Source: Parendozoicomonas callyspongiae (lineage in GTDB: Bacteria > Pseudomonadota > Gammaproteobacteria > Pseudomonadales > Endozoicomonadaceae). Taken from it: a stretch of 64,000 bases of DNA. The position numbers and the translations under genes are program-made. The DNA is taken from assembly GCF_023502345.1 (NCBI RefSeq), contig NZ_JAMFLX010000023.1, positions 18,526-82,525 of the forward strand, read 5' to 3'. Below, piece by piece: positions 15,536 through 26,015 of this stretch (position 1 is the stretch's first letter; every line of letters begins with the position of its first letter). The notes under the pieces are model-generated. The model did not search any database. It was not told the origin of the DNA and saw only the letters and a program-made list of their open reading frames with translations.

Positions 15536-17413
15536 TCAGCTGTTGTTGTCAGGTTTTTTTTTCTTCTCAAGCTCGATAAGAAGTCTCTCCAGCATATGGC
15601 CTGCCTGCTCTTCTGACTGGGGAGCAGCTGAAGCATAGCGAATGGTAAATTCAATTTTCTTGTCACTGAAAAAGCATGGTGTGGCATTAATTTCATCGCT
15701 CACACGTTCCATGGTCGCTTCAACCTGATTGTCATTCATATCCGGGAAAATTAAGCCAAAACGATCGTTTTCTATACGGCCGATAGATAACTCAGATCCC
15801 AGTAACGCCTGGAGGTTACTGCTTAAATGAAGTAACAGGTTATCTCCTGCGGTGGTGCCAAATTCATTGTTTACTTGGCGAAAACCATTGATATCGACAA
15901 GAGCAGCTGCAAACAGTCGTCCCTGGGAATTTTCAAACAAAGCCATGGCCAGCTCTTTCATCCAGCTGCTGCGGTGTTGAACTTTTGTTAGGGGGTCCTG
16001 CTGCTTATTTGTTGTTAGAAGTTTCTCCTTACGGAGCTTTTGCTCTTCAGCAAAGTTCATTTTTTTCAATAGAGTGTTATAAAACGAAGCAATATGGCCC
16101 GCCTCTGAGTGTGAAGATACCGGGATAGGGACGCTGAAATCGCTTTGAACCGCATGTCGGCTCATTTGTGCTAGCACATCAACCATAGGGGTTCGTGCAT
16201 CATGTTCTGAAACATTCAGACCGATAGCTTCTGCTTCCCTGCTGACCCGATAAGCTATCAGTCTACCTGTCGCAATAAGGAACACCCAGCATAAGGAAAA
16301 GGTTGCTACGAACGTTGCACTGATGCCAATCATTTGCACAGCAAAATTGGAAAGCCAGCTGCTGGAAGCATCAGGAAGAACAAAAGCTACAGAAACAGTT
16401 CCAAGAACTCCTCCTCCAAGGTGAACAGGGATAGCGCCGACAGTATCGTCAAGCCTCATATTTTCCAGAAGCTGGTTAAAATAGACGAACACTATTCCTG
16501 CGACAGAGCCCAGTATCATGGATTGCAGGGGAGTCATAAGGTTGCAGACGGCGGTGCTCGCGACAAGGCCGGTTAAACCACTGTTCATCATCGTCAGAAC
16601 ATTTGGTTTTTTCTTTTTGAAAAAGAATATCGGCAGAATAGCGACAGTGGCAGAAGACCCTGCCAGCAGAGTGTTGAGAATAATCTGCGGTACTCTGTCC
16701 GTAAGTGCCAGCTCACTGCCACCATTAAAACCAAGCCAGGCTACCCACAGCAAAAGGGTGCCTATGGCGATCAGTGGTACGTTTTCGGGCTGAAAAGGTG
16801 AAGCTTCTTCCTTGCCTGTTAGTGGATGAATGCTTTTCTCATAGTCTTCAAAGCGGCCATTTCTTGGTCCCAGGTAAAGCGTCATAGCCAGAGCTGCCCA
16901 ACCACCAAGAGAGTGCACAACTGTGGCACCGGCAAAATCAATAAAACCAAGCTGTTTCAACCAGCCGGCACTGTCACCGTTATCAAACCATGCCCAATGG
17001 CCAACAATGGGAAAGATCAGTCCGCCAATAAATAGTGAAAATGCCAGGTATCCGTAGAAAGAAATTCGTTCGGCAGCCGCTCCCGAAACAATAGTGACGG
17101 CTGTCGCGCAGAACAGGGAGAAAAAGACCAGCTGAATAATTGATTGATAGTCTTGCCCTGAGAGAGGGCTGGCAGAAGATAAAGGAGAAACAGGAGAACC
17201 GATTAAACCAAACTGGGATGAGCCAAACATCAGTCCATAGCCAAAGAGTGCAAAAATCAGCAGGGTCAGTGCGAGATCAACCGAGTTTTTGATAACAACA
17301 TTTATATTGTTCTTGCTGCGGACATAACCGGCTTCCAGACAACAGAATCCAACCTGCATAAATAGAAGCGTGAAGATACAGAACAGCATCCATAATGTGT
17401 CGACTGTGTTCAT
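15536..17413 (-). CDS. Ammonium transporter fused to a degenerate GGDEF domain
   Basis: 625 residues. Positions 1-395 are an Amt/Rh-type channel with 11 hydrophobic segments. Both pore histidines are present: H167 in ATVVHSLGG and H331 in PVHLGGG. From about 470 a GGDEF-type domain begins at DPLTKVQHR. Its signature is ENDRF (548-552) instead of GGDEF, so the metal- and substrate-binding residues are largely lost and no RxxD inhibitory site is visible. It is thus more likely a sensor or nucleotide-binding module than a working diguanylate cyclase. A GGGAAGG precedes the ATG at good spacing. The gene follows the tandem HAD gene by 31 bases and may be cotranscribed. No glnK is adjacent. Confidence 0.85.
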   Translation of the reverse strand: MNTVDTLWMLFCIFTLLFMQVGFCCLEAGYVRSKNNINVVIKNSVDLALTLLIFALFGYGLMFGSSQFGLIGSPVSPLSSASPLSGQDYQSIIQLVFFSLFCATAVTIVSGAAAERISFYGYLAFSLFIGGLIFPIVGHWAWFDNGDSAGWLKQLGFIDFAGATVVHSLGGWAALAMTLYLGPRNGRFEDYEKSIHPLTGKEEASPFQPENVPLIAIGTLLLWVAWLGFNGGSELALTDRVPQIILNTLLAGSSATVAILPIFFFKKKKPNVLTMMNSGLTGLVASTAVCNLMTPLQSMILGSVAGIVFVYFNQLLENMRLDDTVGAIPVHLGGGVLGTVSVAFVLPDASSSWLSNFAVQMIGISATFVATFSLCWVFLIATGRLIAYRVSREAEAIGLNVSEHDARTPMVDVLAQMSRHAVQSDFSVPIPVSSHSEAGHIASFYNTLLKKMNFAEEQKLRKEKLLTTNKQQDPLTKVQHRSSWMKELAMALFENSQGRLFAAALVDINGFRQVNNEFGTTAGDNLLLHLSSNLQALLGSELSIGRIENDRFGLIFPDMNDNQVEATMERVSDEINATPCFFSDKKIEFTIRYASAAPQSEEQAGHMLERLLIELEKKKKPDNNS

Positions 17414-17444
17414 GTAAGCCTTCCCTGGCTCAGAAGATGGTTAT

Positions 17445-19103
17445 TTATTCAAGAATAGAGACGCCGGGATTCCAGCGCTGAATTTTTTTCAAAACACCTG
17501 CCTGAAGTGTTTCGGAGTCAATCTCTTCATGCCAGTTATCGCCGTACCACTTTTGGTAAAGGCGGAACAGCCAGCCACGAATATAAATAGGATTCGGCAA
17601 CAGGAACCGGCTGCGGCCTAGATCTGCAAGAACGCCCGTGGATTCTGCATTGGCTGCAGTTTCAAGATCTTCTCCCACAAGCTCGATATCCTGCAGGGTA
17701 TCCCCTAGCAGCTGAACGATATTGACGGGAGCACCAGACACTATCCCCATTCGGATATTTTCAAAACGTGCTGCTTTGCTGCAGTTTTCCCTGATGCAGA
17801 AATCACCTTTCATCAGCAGGTGATTTTTATCCGCTGGAAGAGGAACGCCTGCCCGTTCAAGAGAATCCAGCAAAGGTTTGCGCATATCTTTGCCATGTTC
17901 ATCAATAGTAGAGCGAGCGGTCACATAGAAAATTTCACCGCCAGCGCTTTTAACCAGTTCAAGATATTCCCGGGCTCCAGGCATGGCACGTTGAGATGGA
18001 CTGGATTTCGCCCAATGGTGGAACAGATTGATTCCTTTCTTACCGGTATTCCAAAGCAGAACCATGGCAGTGAAGGGAGCCAGGTCAATAAGCGTACCGT
18101 CAATATCAATAACGATGGCTTCGCCTTTCTCGGCCTTCCTGTTTTTCCAGTAAAGGCCTGCACGGTTAAAAACCTGCCGGGAGATAAAAGCATGTTCAGA
18201 GGATTCAGTCTGCCACTTCAGAATCTGGCCCATCTGGTTCCCCGAGAAAAGCGGGCTTGGTGTAAGAACGTCCTGTGACGGGACATAATCTCCAGCCATT
18301 TGTTTTCGCTGTTGCTGACGCAGCTCATACTCCTGGTCGGGGCTGTGCGGGCAGACATTATGGGATAAGCAATCCCATGTTCCGCCAACAGGGTTGGCCT
18401 GTAGCAGTGTCGTTATTCCCGGCTGGCTTGGATGCTCCTGCAGCCATTGCAGTTGATGGTCTGTTTTATTTGAAGATTCGACCCCCAGGTCACTGAACTT
18501 GTCCCCGACGGTTAGCAGAAGCTGGTTACTTTCGCCGACAATATCCCGGATAAACTGATCTTTCTTGATGCCATTGCTGATCTTGATGTGATTGGGGTCA
18601 GCACCGGGAACCCCTAATCGCTGAAGAAAACTGTGGGTGTATTGCTCAACTTTTGGATCAGCCGTGCGTCCAGTCAGGTAAAAAGGTTCTACACCTTTAT
18701 TAACGGCATAGCGCAGAAAGGCCAATGCACCGGCCTTGGGGGCAGAAGGCTGCTCATCCCACCAGATATAATCTCTTTTTTCGTTCAGACCATCGTTAGT
18801 GCCCAGAAACCCTGCAAAGTAGGATGATGAATCTGTCAGGGTGTCATCAATATCTGTAACCAGAATCGGCTTCTTACCGTTATCGGGCTTAAGGCGCAGC
18901 TGTTCATCAAGAATATCCCTGGCCATATTGAATGTCTGCCAGGATAAAGCTTTGCTTTCATCGGCACTCTGATGCCAAAGAAAGGCCAGCACCATTTCGT
19001 CATAAAGATCCTTCCATTCTTTCGCCTTGCCGTAGCAAAGTGAATTAAATGCAGGTGCTGTAACAAGCACACAAGCCAGGACCAGCCAGACTTTTGTCCA
19101 ACG
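17445..19103 (-). CDS. Secreted tandem HAD-family acid phosphatase-like protein
   Basis: About 552 residues from the ATG at 19103; a GTG eight codons upstream is possible. A signal peptide (MRWTKVWLVLACVLVTAPA) is followed by two HAD domains of the class B/C acid phosphatase type. The first has VTDIDDTLTD (nucleophile D85), a YLTGRTAD motif and GDKFSDLG. The second has VIDIDGTLID (D334), a YVTARST motif and LLGDTLQDIE. Both keep DxDxT, so both may be active on periplasmic phosphoesters. Single-domain family members are about 220-270 residues, so this is an internal fusion. Substrate unknown. It lies after a hairpin that ends the yciK operon. Confidence 0.75.
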   Translation of the reverse strand, partial: RWTKVWLVLACVLVTAPAFNSLCYGKAKEWKDLYDEMVLAFLWHQSADESKALSWQTFNMARDILDEQLRLKPDNGKKPILVTDIDDTLTDSSSYFAGFLGTNDGLNEKRDYIWWDEQPSAPKAGALAFLRYAVNKGVEPFYLTGRTADPKVEQYTHSFLQRLGVPGADPNHIKISNGIKKDQFIRDIVGESNQLLLTVGDKFSDLGVESSNKTDHQLQWLQEHPSQPGITTLLQANPVGGTWDCLSHNVCPHSPDQEYELRQQQRKQMAGDYVPSQDVLTPSPLFSGNQMGQILKWQTESSEHAFISRQVFNRAGLYWKNRKAEKGEAIVIDIDGTLIDLAPFTAMVLLWNTGKKGINLFHHWAKSSPSQRAMPGAREYLELVKSAGGEIFYVTARSTIDEHGKDMRKPLLDSLERAGVPLPADKNHLLMKGDFCIRENCSKAARFENIRMGIVSGAPVNIVQLLGDTLQDIELVGEDLETAANAESTGVLADLGRSRFLLPNPIYIRGWLFRLYQKWYGDNWHEEIDSETLQAGVLKKIQRWNPGVSILE

Positions 19104-19204
19104 CATATTATTGAGGTTCCATAGCACTTCAGGGAGCGATAAAGCCTAGACAGGGATGGACGAAGGTGCAGAAAAGAAATGGGGAGAAATGTTAAGAAAG
19201 GTTT

Positions 19205-19226
19205 CCCCGCAGAGGGTTCTGCGGGG
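19205..19226 (-). terminator. Hairpin downstream of yciK
   Basis: CCCCGCAG (19205-19212) pairs with CTGCGGGG (19219-19226) around a 6-base loop, a few bases after the yciK stop on the minus strand. The following T-run is interrupted, so it is a moderate terminator. Confidence 0.6.
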
Positions 19227-19232
19227 GGATAG

Positions 19233-19973
19233 TTATTGAGCGTTAAAGCGCTGGCCGTTGACCTCGCGGCTATCATCACCCATCAGGTACAGATAAACCG
19301 GTATGATATCTTCCGGTGTTTTCAGGGTGTCAGGATCTTCACCGGGGTAAGCTAAGGCCCGCATATTGGTGCGTGTGCCGCCCGGGTTGATGGCATTGGA
19401 GCGAACATTGCTCAGGCCATCTTCCTCATCGGCCAGTACCTGCATCAGGCCTTCGGTGGCGAACTTGGACACAGAATAGGCACCCCAGTGGGCTCGCCCT
19501 TTGTTGCCAACCCCGGAGGAGGTAAAGATCACGGAAGCAGATGGCGCAGCACGGAGCAGGGGAAGCAGGGCGCGGGTCATAAGAAATTCCGCATGTACAT
19601 TGACCTGCATAACCTGCTGCCAGGTATCCGGATCATACTGAAACAGCGGCCCCATACGCCCCAGCAGGCTGGCGTTGTGAAGCAGGCCATCCAGCTTACC
19701 GAACTCCCGATCAATCATGGTGGCGACTTCCTCGTAATCGTGGGCAGTCGCTGTCTCCAGGTTCAGGGGAATGATGGCAGGCTGAGAGCCACCTTCGCTT
19801 TCAATCTCATCGTAGACTTTTTCCAGCTTGCTGGTGGTTCGGCCCAGCAGAATAACAGTAGCACCATGTCTGGCATAAGCTTTTGCCGCAGCCTTGCCAA
19901 TACCATCACCCGCTCCGGTGACCAGTACTACGCGGTCTTGCAGAAAATTGGCAGGAGCCTGATATTCAAACAT
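19233..19973 (-). CDS. yciK: Short-chain dehydrogenase YciK
   Basis: A 246-residue SDR oxidoreductase. The Rossmann motif is VTGAGDGIGKAAA (about 19-31). The NAS motif is in LHNASLLG, the catalytic YxxxK in YSVSK, and a conserved NPGGTRTNMR segment follows. Length and the VNGQRFNAQ ending fit the YciK family, whose natural substrate is not settled. It lies 38 bases after mupP on the same strand, in the order ubiG-mupP-yciK known from pseudomonads. A GGAAGGAA precedes the ATG. Confidence 0.88.
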   Translation of the reverse strand: MFEYQAPANFLQDRVVLVTGAGDGIGKAAAKAYARHGATVILLGRTTSKLEKVYDEIESEGGSQPAIIPLNLETATAHDYEEVATMIDREFGKLDGLLHNASLLGRMGPLFQYDPDTWQQVMQVNVHAEFLMTRALLPLLRAAPSASVIFTSSGVGNKGRAHWGAYSVSKFATEGLMQVLADEEDGLSNVRSNAINPGGTRTNMRALAYPGEDPDTLKTPEDIIPVYLYLMGDDSREVNGQRFNAQ

Positions 19974-20011
19974 GGCCTGTTCCTTCCTTATTGATGAACA
20001 CTCATTGGCTG

Positions 20012-20725
20012 TTACTCGGTTCCGAGAGACCAGTCCCGGTCATCCAGCCAGTCCAGAATACTGCAGGGGGAGTCTGCATCAAAATCCGCATGCCAGTTTT
20101 CCGGGTGATCTTCCGGTGGAATAAATCCATACAGTGCTGTCACCGTGGTCATTCCTGCTGCGCGGCCAGCAACAATATCCCGCTCATGATCGCCAACATA
20201 GAGGCAGAATTCCGGATCGCAGGCCAGTTTTTCCGAGGCCAGCCATAATGATTCCGGTGCTGGCTTGCTAACGGAGACATCTTCCGGACAAACCAGCACG
20301 CTGCAGCGTTCATCCAGTTTCAGCTGCTCCAGCAAGGGAACTGTCAGGTTACGGGGTTTGTTGGTCACAATCCCCCAGGGAATATGACGTGATTCTATGG
20401 CAGCGAGCAAAGTTTCCATTTCAGCAAACAGGTGTGCCTTTGTTCCCCGCTCAGGATGGATTATATGATCGTTATACCGGGTCAGCAGCTGCTGGCGGAG
20501 ATCTTCCGCTTTATCAGTATCCAGATCATGTCCAAAGCCGAGGGCAATCAGACCCCGGGAGCCAATGGAGATATGGTTGCGGATAACGCTTTCAGGCACA
20601 GGCTTCCGTTTATCCTCTTCCAGCATAGTGTTTAGGATATAGGCCAGATCATCTGATGTGTCGAGAAGAGTGCCGTCCAGATCGAAAAGTATGGCCTGTA
20701 TGTCATTCTCCAGGCTGCCTTCCAT
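20012..20725 (-). CDS. mupP: N-acetylmuramic acid 6-phosphate phosphatase (MupP), HAD family
   Basis: About 237 residues counted from the ATG at 20725. The longer frame reaching 20809 starts at TTG and has no family-like sequence. Motifs: nucleophile region LFDLDGTLLDT, TNKPRN (motif II), K in SKPAPESL (motif III) and GDHERDI (motif IV). Annotation pipelines often call such proteins phosphoglycolate phosphatase (Gph). The position between ubiG and yciK is that of pseudomonad MupP, which dephosphorylates MurNAc-6-P in the cell-wall recycling route that bypasses de novo UDP-MurNAc synthesis. Context therefore favours MupP. Confidence 0.75.
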   Translation of the reverse strand: MEGSLENDIQAILFDLDGTLLDTSDDLAYILNTMLEEDKRKPVPESVIRNHISIGSRGLIALGFGHDLDTDKAEDLRQQLLTRYNDHIIHPERGTKAHLFAEMETLLAAIESRHIPWGIVTNKPRNLTVPLLEQLKLDERCSVLVCPEDVSVSKPAPESLWLASEKLACDPEFCLYVGDHERDIVAGRAAGMTTVTALYGFIPPEDHPENWHADFDADSPCSILDWLDDRDWSLGTE

Positions 20726-20812
20726 AGGTACTAATCCAATTTGTGTTGTCAGAAATTCAAGTACTCGGGTACAAAAAAGCCTGCTGTCCGGGTAACAAGC
20801 AAGCCTCAATAT

Positions 20813-21562
20813 TTATTCCTGATCTATGTGGTTCTGAGCCATGGTCGTATGGACCAGGTAATTCACATCCAGATCCCGTTCCTGGAGCCAATAACGTTTG
20901 GTTATCGGGTTGTACAGCATGCCTGTGGTGTGCTCAACATCCAGGCTGGCCTGGCGACAGAAACTCGCTAGTTCGTGAGGGCGGATAAACTTCTTGAAGT
21001 CATGGGTGCCCTTGGGCAGCAGGTTGAGAATGTACTCGGCACCGGCAATGGCGAACAGCCAGGCTTTTGGATTGCGGTTGATGGTGGAGAAGAAAACATG
21101 GCCGCCCGGCTTAACCAGTTTGGCGCAGGCTGCAATAACCTTGCCCGGCTCCGGGACATGTTCCAGCATTTCCAGGCAGGTCACAATGTCGAAACTGGCT
21201 GGTTGTTCCTCGGCCAGCTGTTCGGCCGTTATCTGGCGGTAATCAACGGACACACCACTTTCCAGACCGTGAAGCCTGGCCACAGCCAGAGGCGCTTCAC
21301 CCATATCAATACCGGTGACATCCGCGCCGCGGCGGGCCATGGACTCACTGAGAATGCCGCCACCACAGCCGACATCAAGAACAGTCTTGCCAGCGAGGCC
21401 GGTACGCTGGTCAATATAATTCAGTCGCAGTGGATTGATTTCGTGGAGTGGTTTGAATTCGCTGTTCTTATCCCACCAGCGGCTGGCCAGGGCTTCGAAT
21501 TTGGCAACCTCGTTGTAGTCGACATTGCTGTTATGGGGTTGGTTCTGGTTCCCGTTGGTCAT
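20813..21562 (-). CDS. ubiG: Ubiquinone biosynthesis O-methyltransferase UbiG
   Basis: A 249-residue class I SAM-dependent methyltransferase. The SAM motif [15 protein letters not shown] lies at about 63-77. It is followed by a GIDMGEAPL acidic loop, [13 protein letters not shown] and a [13 protein letters not shown] post-motif. The N-terminal [17 protein letters not shown] is characteristic of UbiG. It performs the two O-methylations in ubiquinone synthesis at the inner membrane. It starts nine bases after mtaD; the AAGGG near the mtaD stop can serve as ribosome binding site. Confidence 0.93.
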   Translation of the reverse strand: MTNGNQNQPHNSNVDYNEVAKFEALASRWWDKNSEFKPLHEINPLRLNYIDQRTGLAGKTVLDVGCGGGILSESMARRGADVTGIDMGEAPLAVARLHGLESGVSVDYRQITAEQLAEEQPASFDIVTCLEMLEHVPEPGKVIAACAKLVKPGGHVFFSTINRNPKAWLFAIAGAEYILNLLPKGTHDFKKFIRPHELASFCRQASLDVEHTTGMLYNPITKRYWLQERDLDVNYLVHTTMAQNHIDQE

Positions 21563-21571
21563 GTACGGCTG

Positions 21572-22933
21572 TTATCCCTTACGGCTTGCTGTTATACGCT
21601 TCTGCCACTCAAGAGCGCGCTGGCGAATCCAGGATTCATCCAAAGTTGTCAGATGGCGATTATCCATCAAATTGCGGCCATTGCACCAGACATGTGTGAA
21701 CTGATTTCGGCTGGCAGTATAAATTAACTGGGAAACCGGGTTGTACATGGGCAGGTTTTCCAGCTCATTCATGGCAATAGCTGAGATGTCTGCCAGCTTG
21801 CCTGTTTCAAGGCTGCCAGTCTGTTCGGCAATACCCATGGCTTTGGCGCCGTTGATGGTCGCAGCTTCCAGTGCGCCCCAGGCGCTCAGGGCGGTCGCAT
21901 CCTGGGCCACAGCCTTGGCAATAAAGGAAGCGGTGCGGGTTTCACCCAGCATATCCAGATCATTGTTACTGGCGCAGCCATCGGTACCGATAGCGACGTT
22001 GACTCCACACTCCTGCAGACGGCCGACAGGTGCAAAACCGCTGGCCAGTTTCATATTGGATTCAGGGCAGTGCAGAACACTGCAGCCGTTCTGGGCTATC
22101 AGCTGAATCTCGGCTTCGCTCAGCTGAGTCATATGGGTGCATTGTAGGCGGGGTGAGAGAAAACCCAGCTCGGAAAGGCGGCGCAGCGGGCGCATTCCGG
22201 TTTTTTCAACGGCTTCGGCAACTTCCTGAGCGCTTTCATGGATATGCATCTGGACATTGGTATCCAGCTGTTCGGCCAGGGTGATAATCTCTTTCAGCGG
22301 TTCATCACTGACGGAATATGGAGCGTGGGGGCCAAACCCGACCAGAATGCTGTCATGGTTGCGAAAACGGTCAACCACCTCCAGGCCCTTGTAAATGCAG
22401 TTGTCGGCATTGCGTGACCAGGGAGTGGGGAAGTCCATCACCGGGAATACCAGCTGACAGCGGATTCCCCCTTCAAGGGCGGCCTGCCCGGCGGCATCGG
22501 GGAAAAAATAGTTATCACTGAAGGTTGTGGTACCGCCACGAATCATCTCGGCCATGGCCAGACGGGTGCCATCGTAAACAAACTCTTCGGAAACGAATTC
22601 ACTTTCCGCTGGCCAGATATGTCCTTTCAGCCATTCCATAATGGGCAGATCATCTGCGATCCCCCGCAGCAGGGTCATCGAGGCATGGCCATGGGTATTA
22701 ATAAATCCGGGAATCAGGGCATGCTGGTCCAGATAGAACTCTTCATCAGCTGTCCAGCTTACTTTAATCTGATCTGTCGGAGCGATGGCCGCAATGCGGG
22801 AATCCTGAATGGCCATGGAGTGATTTTCCAGGATGGTTCTGGAGCCATCCACCGGAATAATCCAGCGGGCATGGAGCAGTTTGCTGGCATGCCGGGGCGA
22901 TGCGGTTTGTGGGTTCTGCGTATCAAAAGTCAT
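21572..22933 (-). CDS. mtaD: TRZ/ATZ-type amidohydrolase, probable 5-methylthioadenosine deaminase
   Basis: A 453-residue metal-dependent amidohydrolase. The metal motif is INTHGHASMTLLRG, later histidines lie in PHAPYSVSD and QMHIHESAQE, and the metal Asp lies in IGTDGCASNNDLD. This pattern and the position next to ubiG fit the pseudomonad enzyme that deaminates 5'-methylthioadenosine to methylthioinosine. S-adenosylhomocysteine or guanine derivatives are alternative substrates within the same family. It is the first gene of the mtaD-ubiG-mupP-yciK operon. The gene mtnA, which I recall nearby in pseudomonads, is not seen. Confidence 0.82.
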   Translation of the reverse strand: MTFDTQNPQTASPRHASKLLHARWIIPVDGSRTILENHSMAIQDSRIAAIAPTDQIKVSWTADEEFYLDQHALIPGFINTHGHASMTLLRGIADDLPIMEWLKGHIWPAESEFVSEEFVYDGTRLAMAEMIRGGTTTFSDNYFFPDAAGQAALEGGIRCQLVFPVMDFPTPWSRNADNCIYKGLEVVDRFRNHDSILVGFGPHAPYSVSDEPLKEIITLAEQLDTNVQMHIHESAQEVAEAVEKTGMRPLRRLSELGFLSPRLQCTHMTQLSEAEIQLIAQNGCSVLHCPESNMKLASGFAPVGRLQECGVNVAIGTDGCASNNDLDMLGETRTASFIAKAVAQDATALSAWGALEAATINGAKAMGIAEQTGSLETGKLADISAIAMNELENLPMYNPVSQLIYTASRNQFTHVWCNGRNLMDNRHLTTLDESWIRQRALEWQKRITASRKG

Positions 22934-23372
22934 GATTATTTACCATGGAATTCTGGGTTTTCCGCTTACGAGGATAAAAACGGAATTCCTCGCGCATGGC
23001 TGCCTTTTATTGTGAAAATGCCTTTTCAGCTTAAGGCTGTCTATATCCAGTTTACGCTTCAGGCGAGTATACCCGAAGTTCCGGCAGTTTTAGATGCATA
23101 AACACAGATTATATGGTCTGTGTCGGTGGCTATTGATTGTGGTATGATTGTTTTCTTTATGATTCGCTGCCAGCTCCACCATTTCGTTATTTGGTGAGGG
23201 TGGCGTATTGTAACCGGCTCCTGACGCGATGATGAACGGGGAGCATTGACAGATATGCATCTGCCCCGGCAGGTGTTTAACCGTCAACGCTTCTTGTATT
23301 TCTGCGTAAGGAAAACCCGGCAGCGGGGATGTGCCGGGAGATGACAGGCTTTATAAGGACCTTTGGGCACCT
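22934..23372. other. Divergent intergenic region mtaD / gyrA
   Basis: About 440 bases without a convincing gene. A small hairpin pairs ACACAGA (23102-23108) with TCTGTGT (23117-23123). Two TATGAT boxes occur at 23143 and 23158. The second has a TTGATT (23133-23138) upstream, but with a long 19-base spacer. A gyrA promoter probably lies here; I cannot place it firmly. Confidence 0.35.
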
Positions 23373-25946
23373 ATGGTAGACACTGCGAACGAAATCCTAC
23401 CGGTCAATATCGAAGACGAGCTCAAGCAGTCTTATCTCGACTATGCCATGAGCGTTATCGTCGGCCGGGCACTTCCGGACGTGCGTGACGGATTGAAACC
23501 CGTCCATCGACGTGTTCTGTTCGCCATGAACGAACTTTCCAACGACTGGAACAAGGCTTACAAGAAGTCAGCCCGTGTCGTTGGTGACGTGATCGGTAAA
23601 TATCACCCACACGGTGACTCTGCGGTATACGACACAATTGTTCGAATGGCACAGGACTTCTCCCTGCGCTACCCACTGGTAGACGGTCAGGGTAACTTCG
23701 GTTCCATTGATGGCGACTCTGCCGCAGCCATGCGTTACACAGAAATTCGCATGGACAAGCTCAGCCATGAACTGCTGGCTGACCTGGAAAAAGAGACCGT
23801 AGACTTTGTACCCAACTATGACGGGACTGAACAGATTCCTGCGGTTCTGCCAACCCGTATTCCCAACCTGCTGGTTAATGGCGGTGCCGGTATTGCGGTG
23901 GGTATGGCCACCAATATTCCTCCGCACAACCTGACGGAAGTCATCAATGGCTGTCTGCATGTTCTGGATAATCCGGATTCCACCATTGATGAGCTGATGG
24001 AATTTATTCCCGGTCCGGACTTCCCGACCGCCGCCATTATTAATGGTAAGGCTGGTATCTTGCAGGCTTACCGCACCGGTCGTGGTCGTATCTGGATCCG
24101 TTCCCGCGCGGAAGTGATTCAGGATCCCAAGAAAAATCGTGAAGTCATTATTATTCACGAGCTGCCATACCAGGTGAACAAGGCCCGCCTGATCGAAAAG
24201 ATCGCCGAGCTGGTCAAAGAGAAGAAGATCGAAGGTATTAGCGAAATTCGTGACGAATCCGATAAGGATGGTCTGCGGGTTGTGATCGAGCTGCGCCGTG
24301 GCGAGGTGGGTGAGGTTGTCCTGAACAACCTGTATGCCCAGACCCAGCTGGAAACTGTATTCGGTATCAATATGGTGGCTCTGGTTGATGGTCGTCCCAG
24401 GACCCTCAACCTGAAAGAGATGTTGGAAGCCTTTGTTCGCCATCGTCGGGAAGTTGTTACCCGTCGTACAGTGTTCGAACTGCGCAAGGCCCGCGAACGA
24501 GGCCACATTCTCGAAGGTCTGGCGGTTGCCCTGACTAATATCGATCCAATTATCGAAACAATCAAAAAGTCCCAGACTTCTGCCGAAGCGAAAGAAGCCC
24601 TGATGTCCAAGTCCTGGGATGCGGGTCTGGTTCTGGGTATGCTGGAAAAAGCGGGCAGTGATGCTTGTCGTCCGGATGATCTGCCTTCCGCTTTTGGTCT
24701 GCATGGTGATCAGTACACCCTGTCTCCGGTACAGGCTCAGGCCATTCTGGAAATGCGTCTGCACCGTCTGACCGGTCTGGAGCATGAAAAGCTGCTGGCC
24801 GAGTATCGTGAACTGCTGGACAAGATTGCCGAACTGGCTCTGATTCTGTCTGACCCTGAGCGACTGATGGAAGTCATCCGCGAAGAACTGCGCAAGGTTG
24901 TGGAAGAGTATGGAGACGAGCGTCGTACCGAGATTATCTCGTCCCGCCGTGACCTGACTGTAGAAGATCTGATCACCGAAGAAGATATGGTGGTCACTCT
25001 GTCCCGTACCGGTTACGCCAAAACTGTTCCGGTCACCGAATACCAGGCACAGCGCCGTGGTGGTAAGGGCAAGAGCTCTGGCAGCCTGAAGGAAGAGGAT
25101 TGCGTCGAGCATATGATTGTGGCCAACACCCACACCATGCTGCTGCTGTTTTCCACCAAGGGTAAGGTTTACTGGCGCAAGGTTTACGAGATTCCTGTGG
25201 CATCCCGTACTGCCCGTGGTCGTCCGATTATTAATATCCTGCCGCTGGATGAAGGTGAGAAGATCACCGCCATGCTTCCGGTACAGGAGTACGATGCCGA
25301 GAAGTACCTGGTCTTCGCAACTGCCAAGGGCACGGTGAAGAAGACTTCCCTGCAGGCCTACTCCCGTCCACTGTCGTCCGGTATCCGGGCAATCAACCTG
25401 GTTGAAGGTGATGATCTGATTGGTGTGGCACAGTGTGAACCTGGCCGTGAAATAATGCTGTTCAGTGATGCCGGTAAGGTGGTTCGCTTTACTGAGGATC
25501 AGGCCCGTGCCATGGGTCGTGTATCTACTGGTGTTCGCGGTATTAAGCTGGAAGGTGACCAGAAGGTTGTTTCCCTGATTGTACCAGAAGGCAATGATCC
25601 GATTCTGACTGCTACTGAAAACGGCTACGGCAAGCGTACTGATCTGGAAGAGTATCCAATCAAGGGTCGTGCGACCAAGGGTGTGGTTTCCATCAAGGTG
25701 AGCGAGCGTAATGGGGCTGTTATCGGCGCGGTTCAGACCAGCGAAGATGATGACATTATGCTGATCTCTGACCAGGGTACTCTGGTTCGGACCCGTGCTG
25801 CTGAAGTTTCCATGGTTGGCCGTAACACTCAGGGTGTTCGTCTGATCCGGGTGGCTGATGGTGAGAAGCTGGTTACTCTGGAGCGGGTGCGTGAGCCTGA
25901 GGATGAGGTTGCGGTGGAGGAAATCGCTGCTGATTCTGAAGAATAA
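23373..25946 (+). CDS. gyrA: DNA gyrase subunit A
   Basis: 857 residues from the ATG at 23373, which gives the standard start before the [20 protein letters not shown] segment. The frame is open upstream but unlike the family. The catalytic tyrosine is Y122 in RYTEIRM. The quinolone-resistance region keeps Ser83 and Asp87, in the numbering of the E. coli protein. The QRRGGKGKS GyrA box, required for DNA wrapping, is present, and the C-terminal beta-pinwheel repeats end in an acidic tail. The enzyme introduces negative supercoils with GyrB. Confidence 0.97.
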   Translation: MVDTANEILPVNIEDELKQSYLDYAMSVIVGRALPDVRDGLKPVHRRVLFAMNELSNDWNKAYKKSARVVGDVIGKYHPHGDSAVYDTIVRMAQDFSLRYPLVDGQGNFGSIDGDSAAAMRYTEIRMDKLSHELLADLEKETVDFVPNYDGTEQIPAVLPTRIPNLLVNGGAGIAVGMATNIPPHNLTEVINGCLHVLDNPDSTIDELMEFIPGPDFPTAAIINGKAGILQAYRTGRGRIWIRSRAEVIQDPKKNREVIIIHELPYQVNKARLIEKIAELVKEKKIEGISEIRDESDKDGLRVVIELRRGEVGEVVLNNLYAQTQLETVFGINMVALVDGRPRTLNLKEMLEAFVRHRREVVTRRTVFELRKARERGHILEGLAVALTNIDPIIETIKKSQTSAEAKEALMSKSWDAGLVLGMLEKAGSDACRPDDLPSAFGLHGDQYTLSPVQAQAILEMRLHRLTGLEHEKLLAEYRELLDKIAELALILSDPERLMEVIREELRKVVEEYGDERRTEIISSRRDLTVEDLITEEDMVVTLSRTGYAKTVPVTEYQAQRRGGKGKSSGSLKEEDCVEHMIVANTHTMLLLFSTKGKVYWRKVYEIPVASRTARGRPIINILPLDEGEKITAMLPVQEYDAEKYLVFATAKGTVKKTSLQAYSRPLSSGIRAINLVEGDDLIGVAQCEPGREIMLFSDAGKVVRFTEDQARAMGRVSTGVRGIKLEGDQKVVSLIVPEGNDPILTATENGYGKRTDLEEYPIKGRATKGVVSIKVSERNGAVIGAVQTSEDDDIMLISDQGTLVRTRAAEVSMVGRNTQGVRLIRVADGEKLVTLERVREPEDEVAVEEIAADSEE

Positions 25947-25962
25947 TTCTCAGCTATAGAAT

Positions 25963-25991
25963 AAAAAACGGCGCAAAAAGCGCCGTTTTTT
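25963..25991. terminator. Bidirectional terminator after gyrA
   Basis: AAAAAACGGCGC and GCGCCGTTTTTT form a 12-bp stem with a five-A loop. The A-run and T-run make it work on both strands. It separates gyrA from the convergent DUF3037 gene. Confidence 0.85.
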
Positions 25992-26015
25992 ATGTGACCA
26001 AATTAACCTTCTGGT

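Noticed and set aside
23568..25133. 521-codon open frame on the minus strand inside gyrA
   Set aside because: Antisense shadow of a highly expressed gene with biased codon use; the product has no coherent motif.
23373..25946. Quinolone-resistance changes in gyrA
   Set aside because: Ser83 and Asp87 are the susceptible-type residues.
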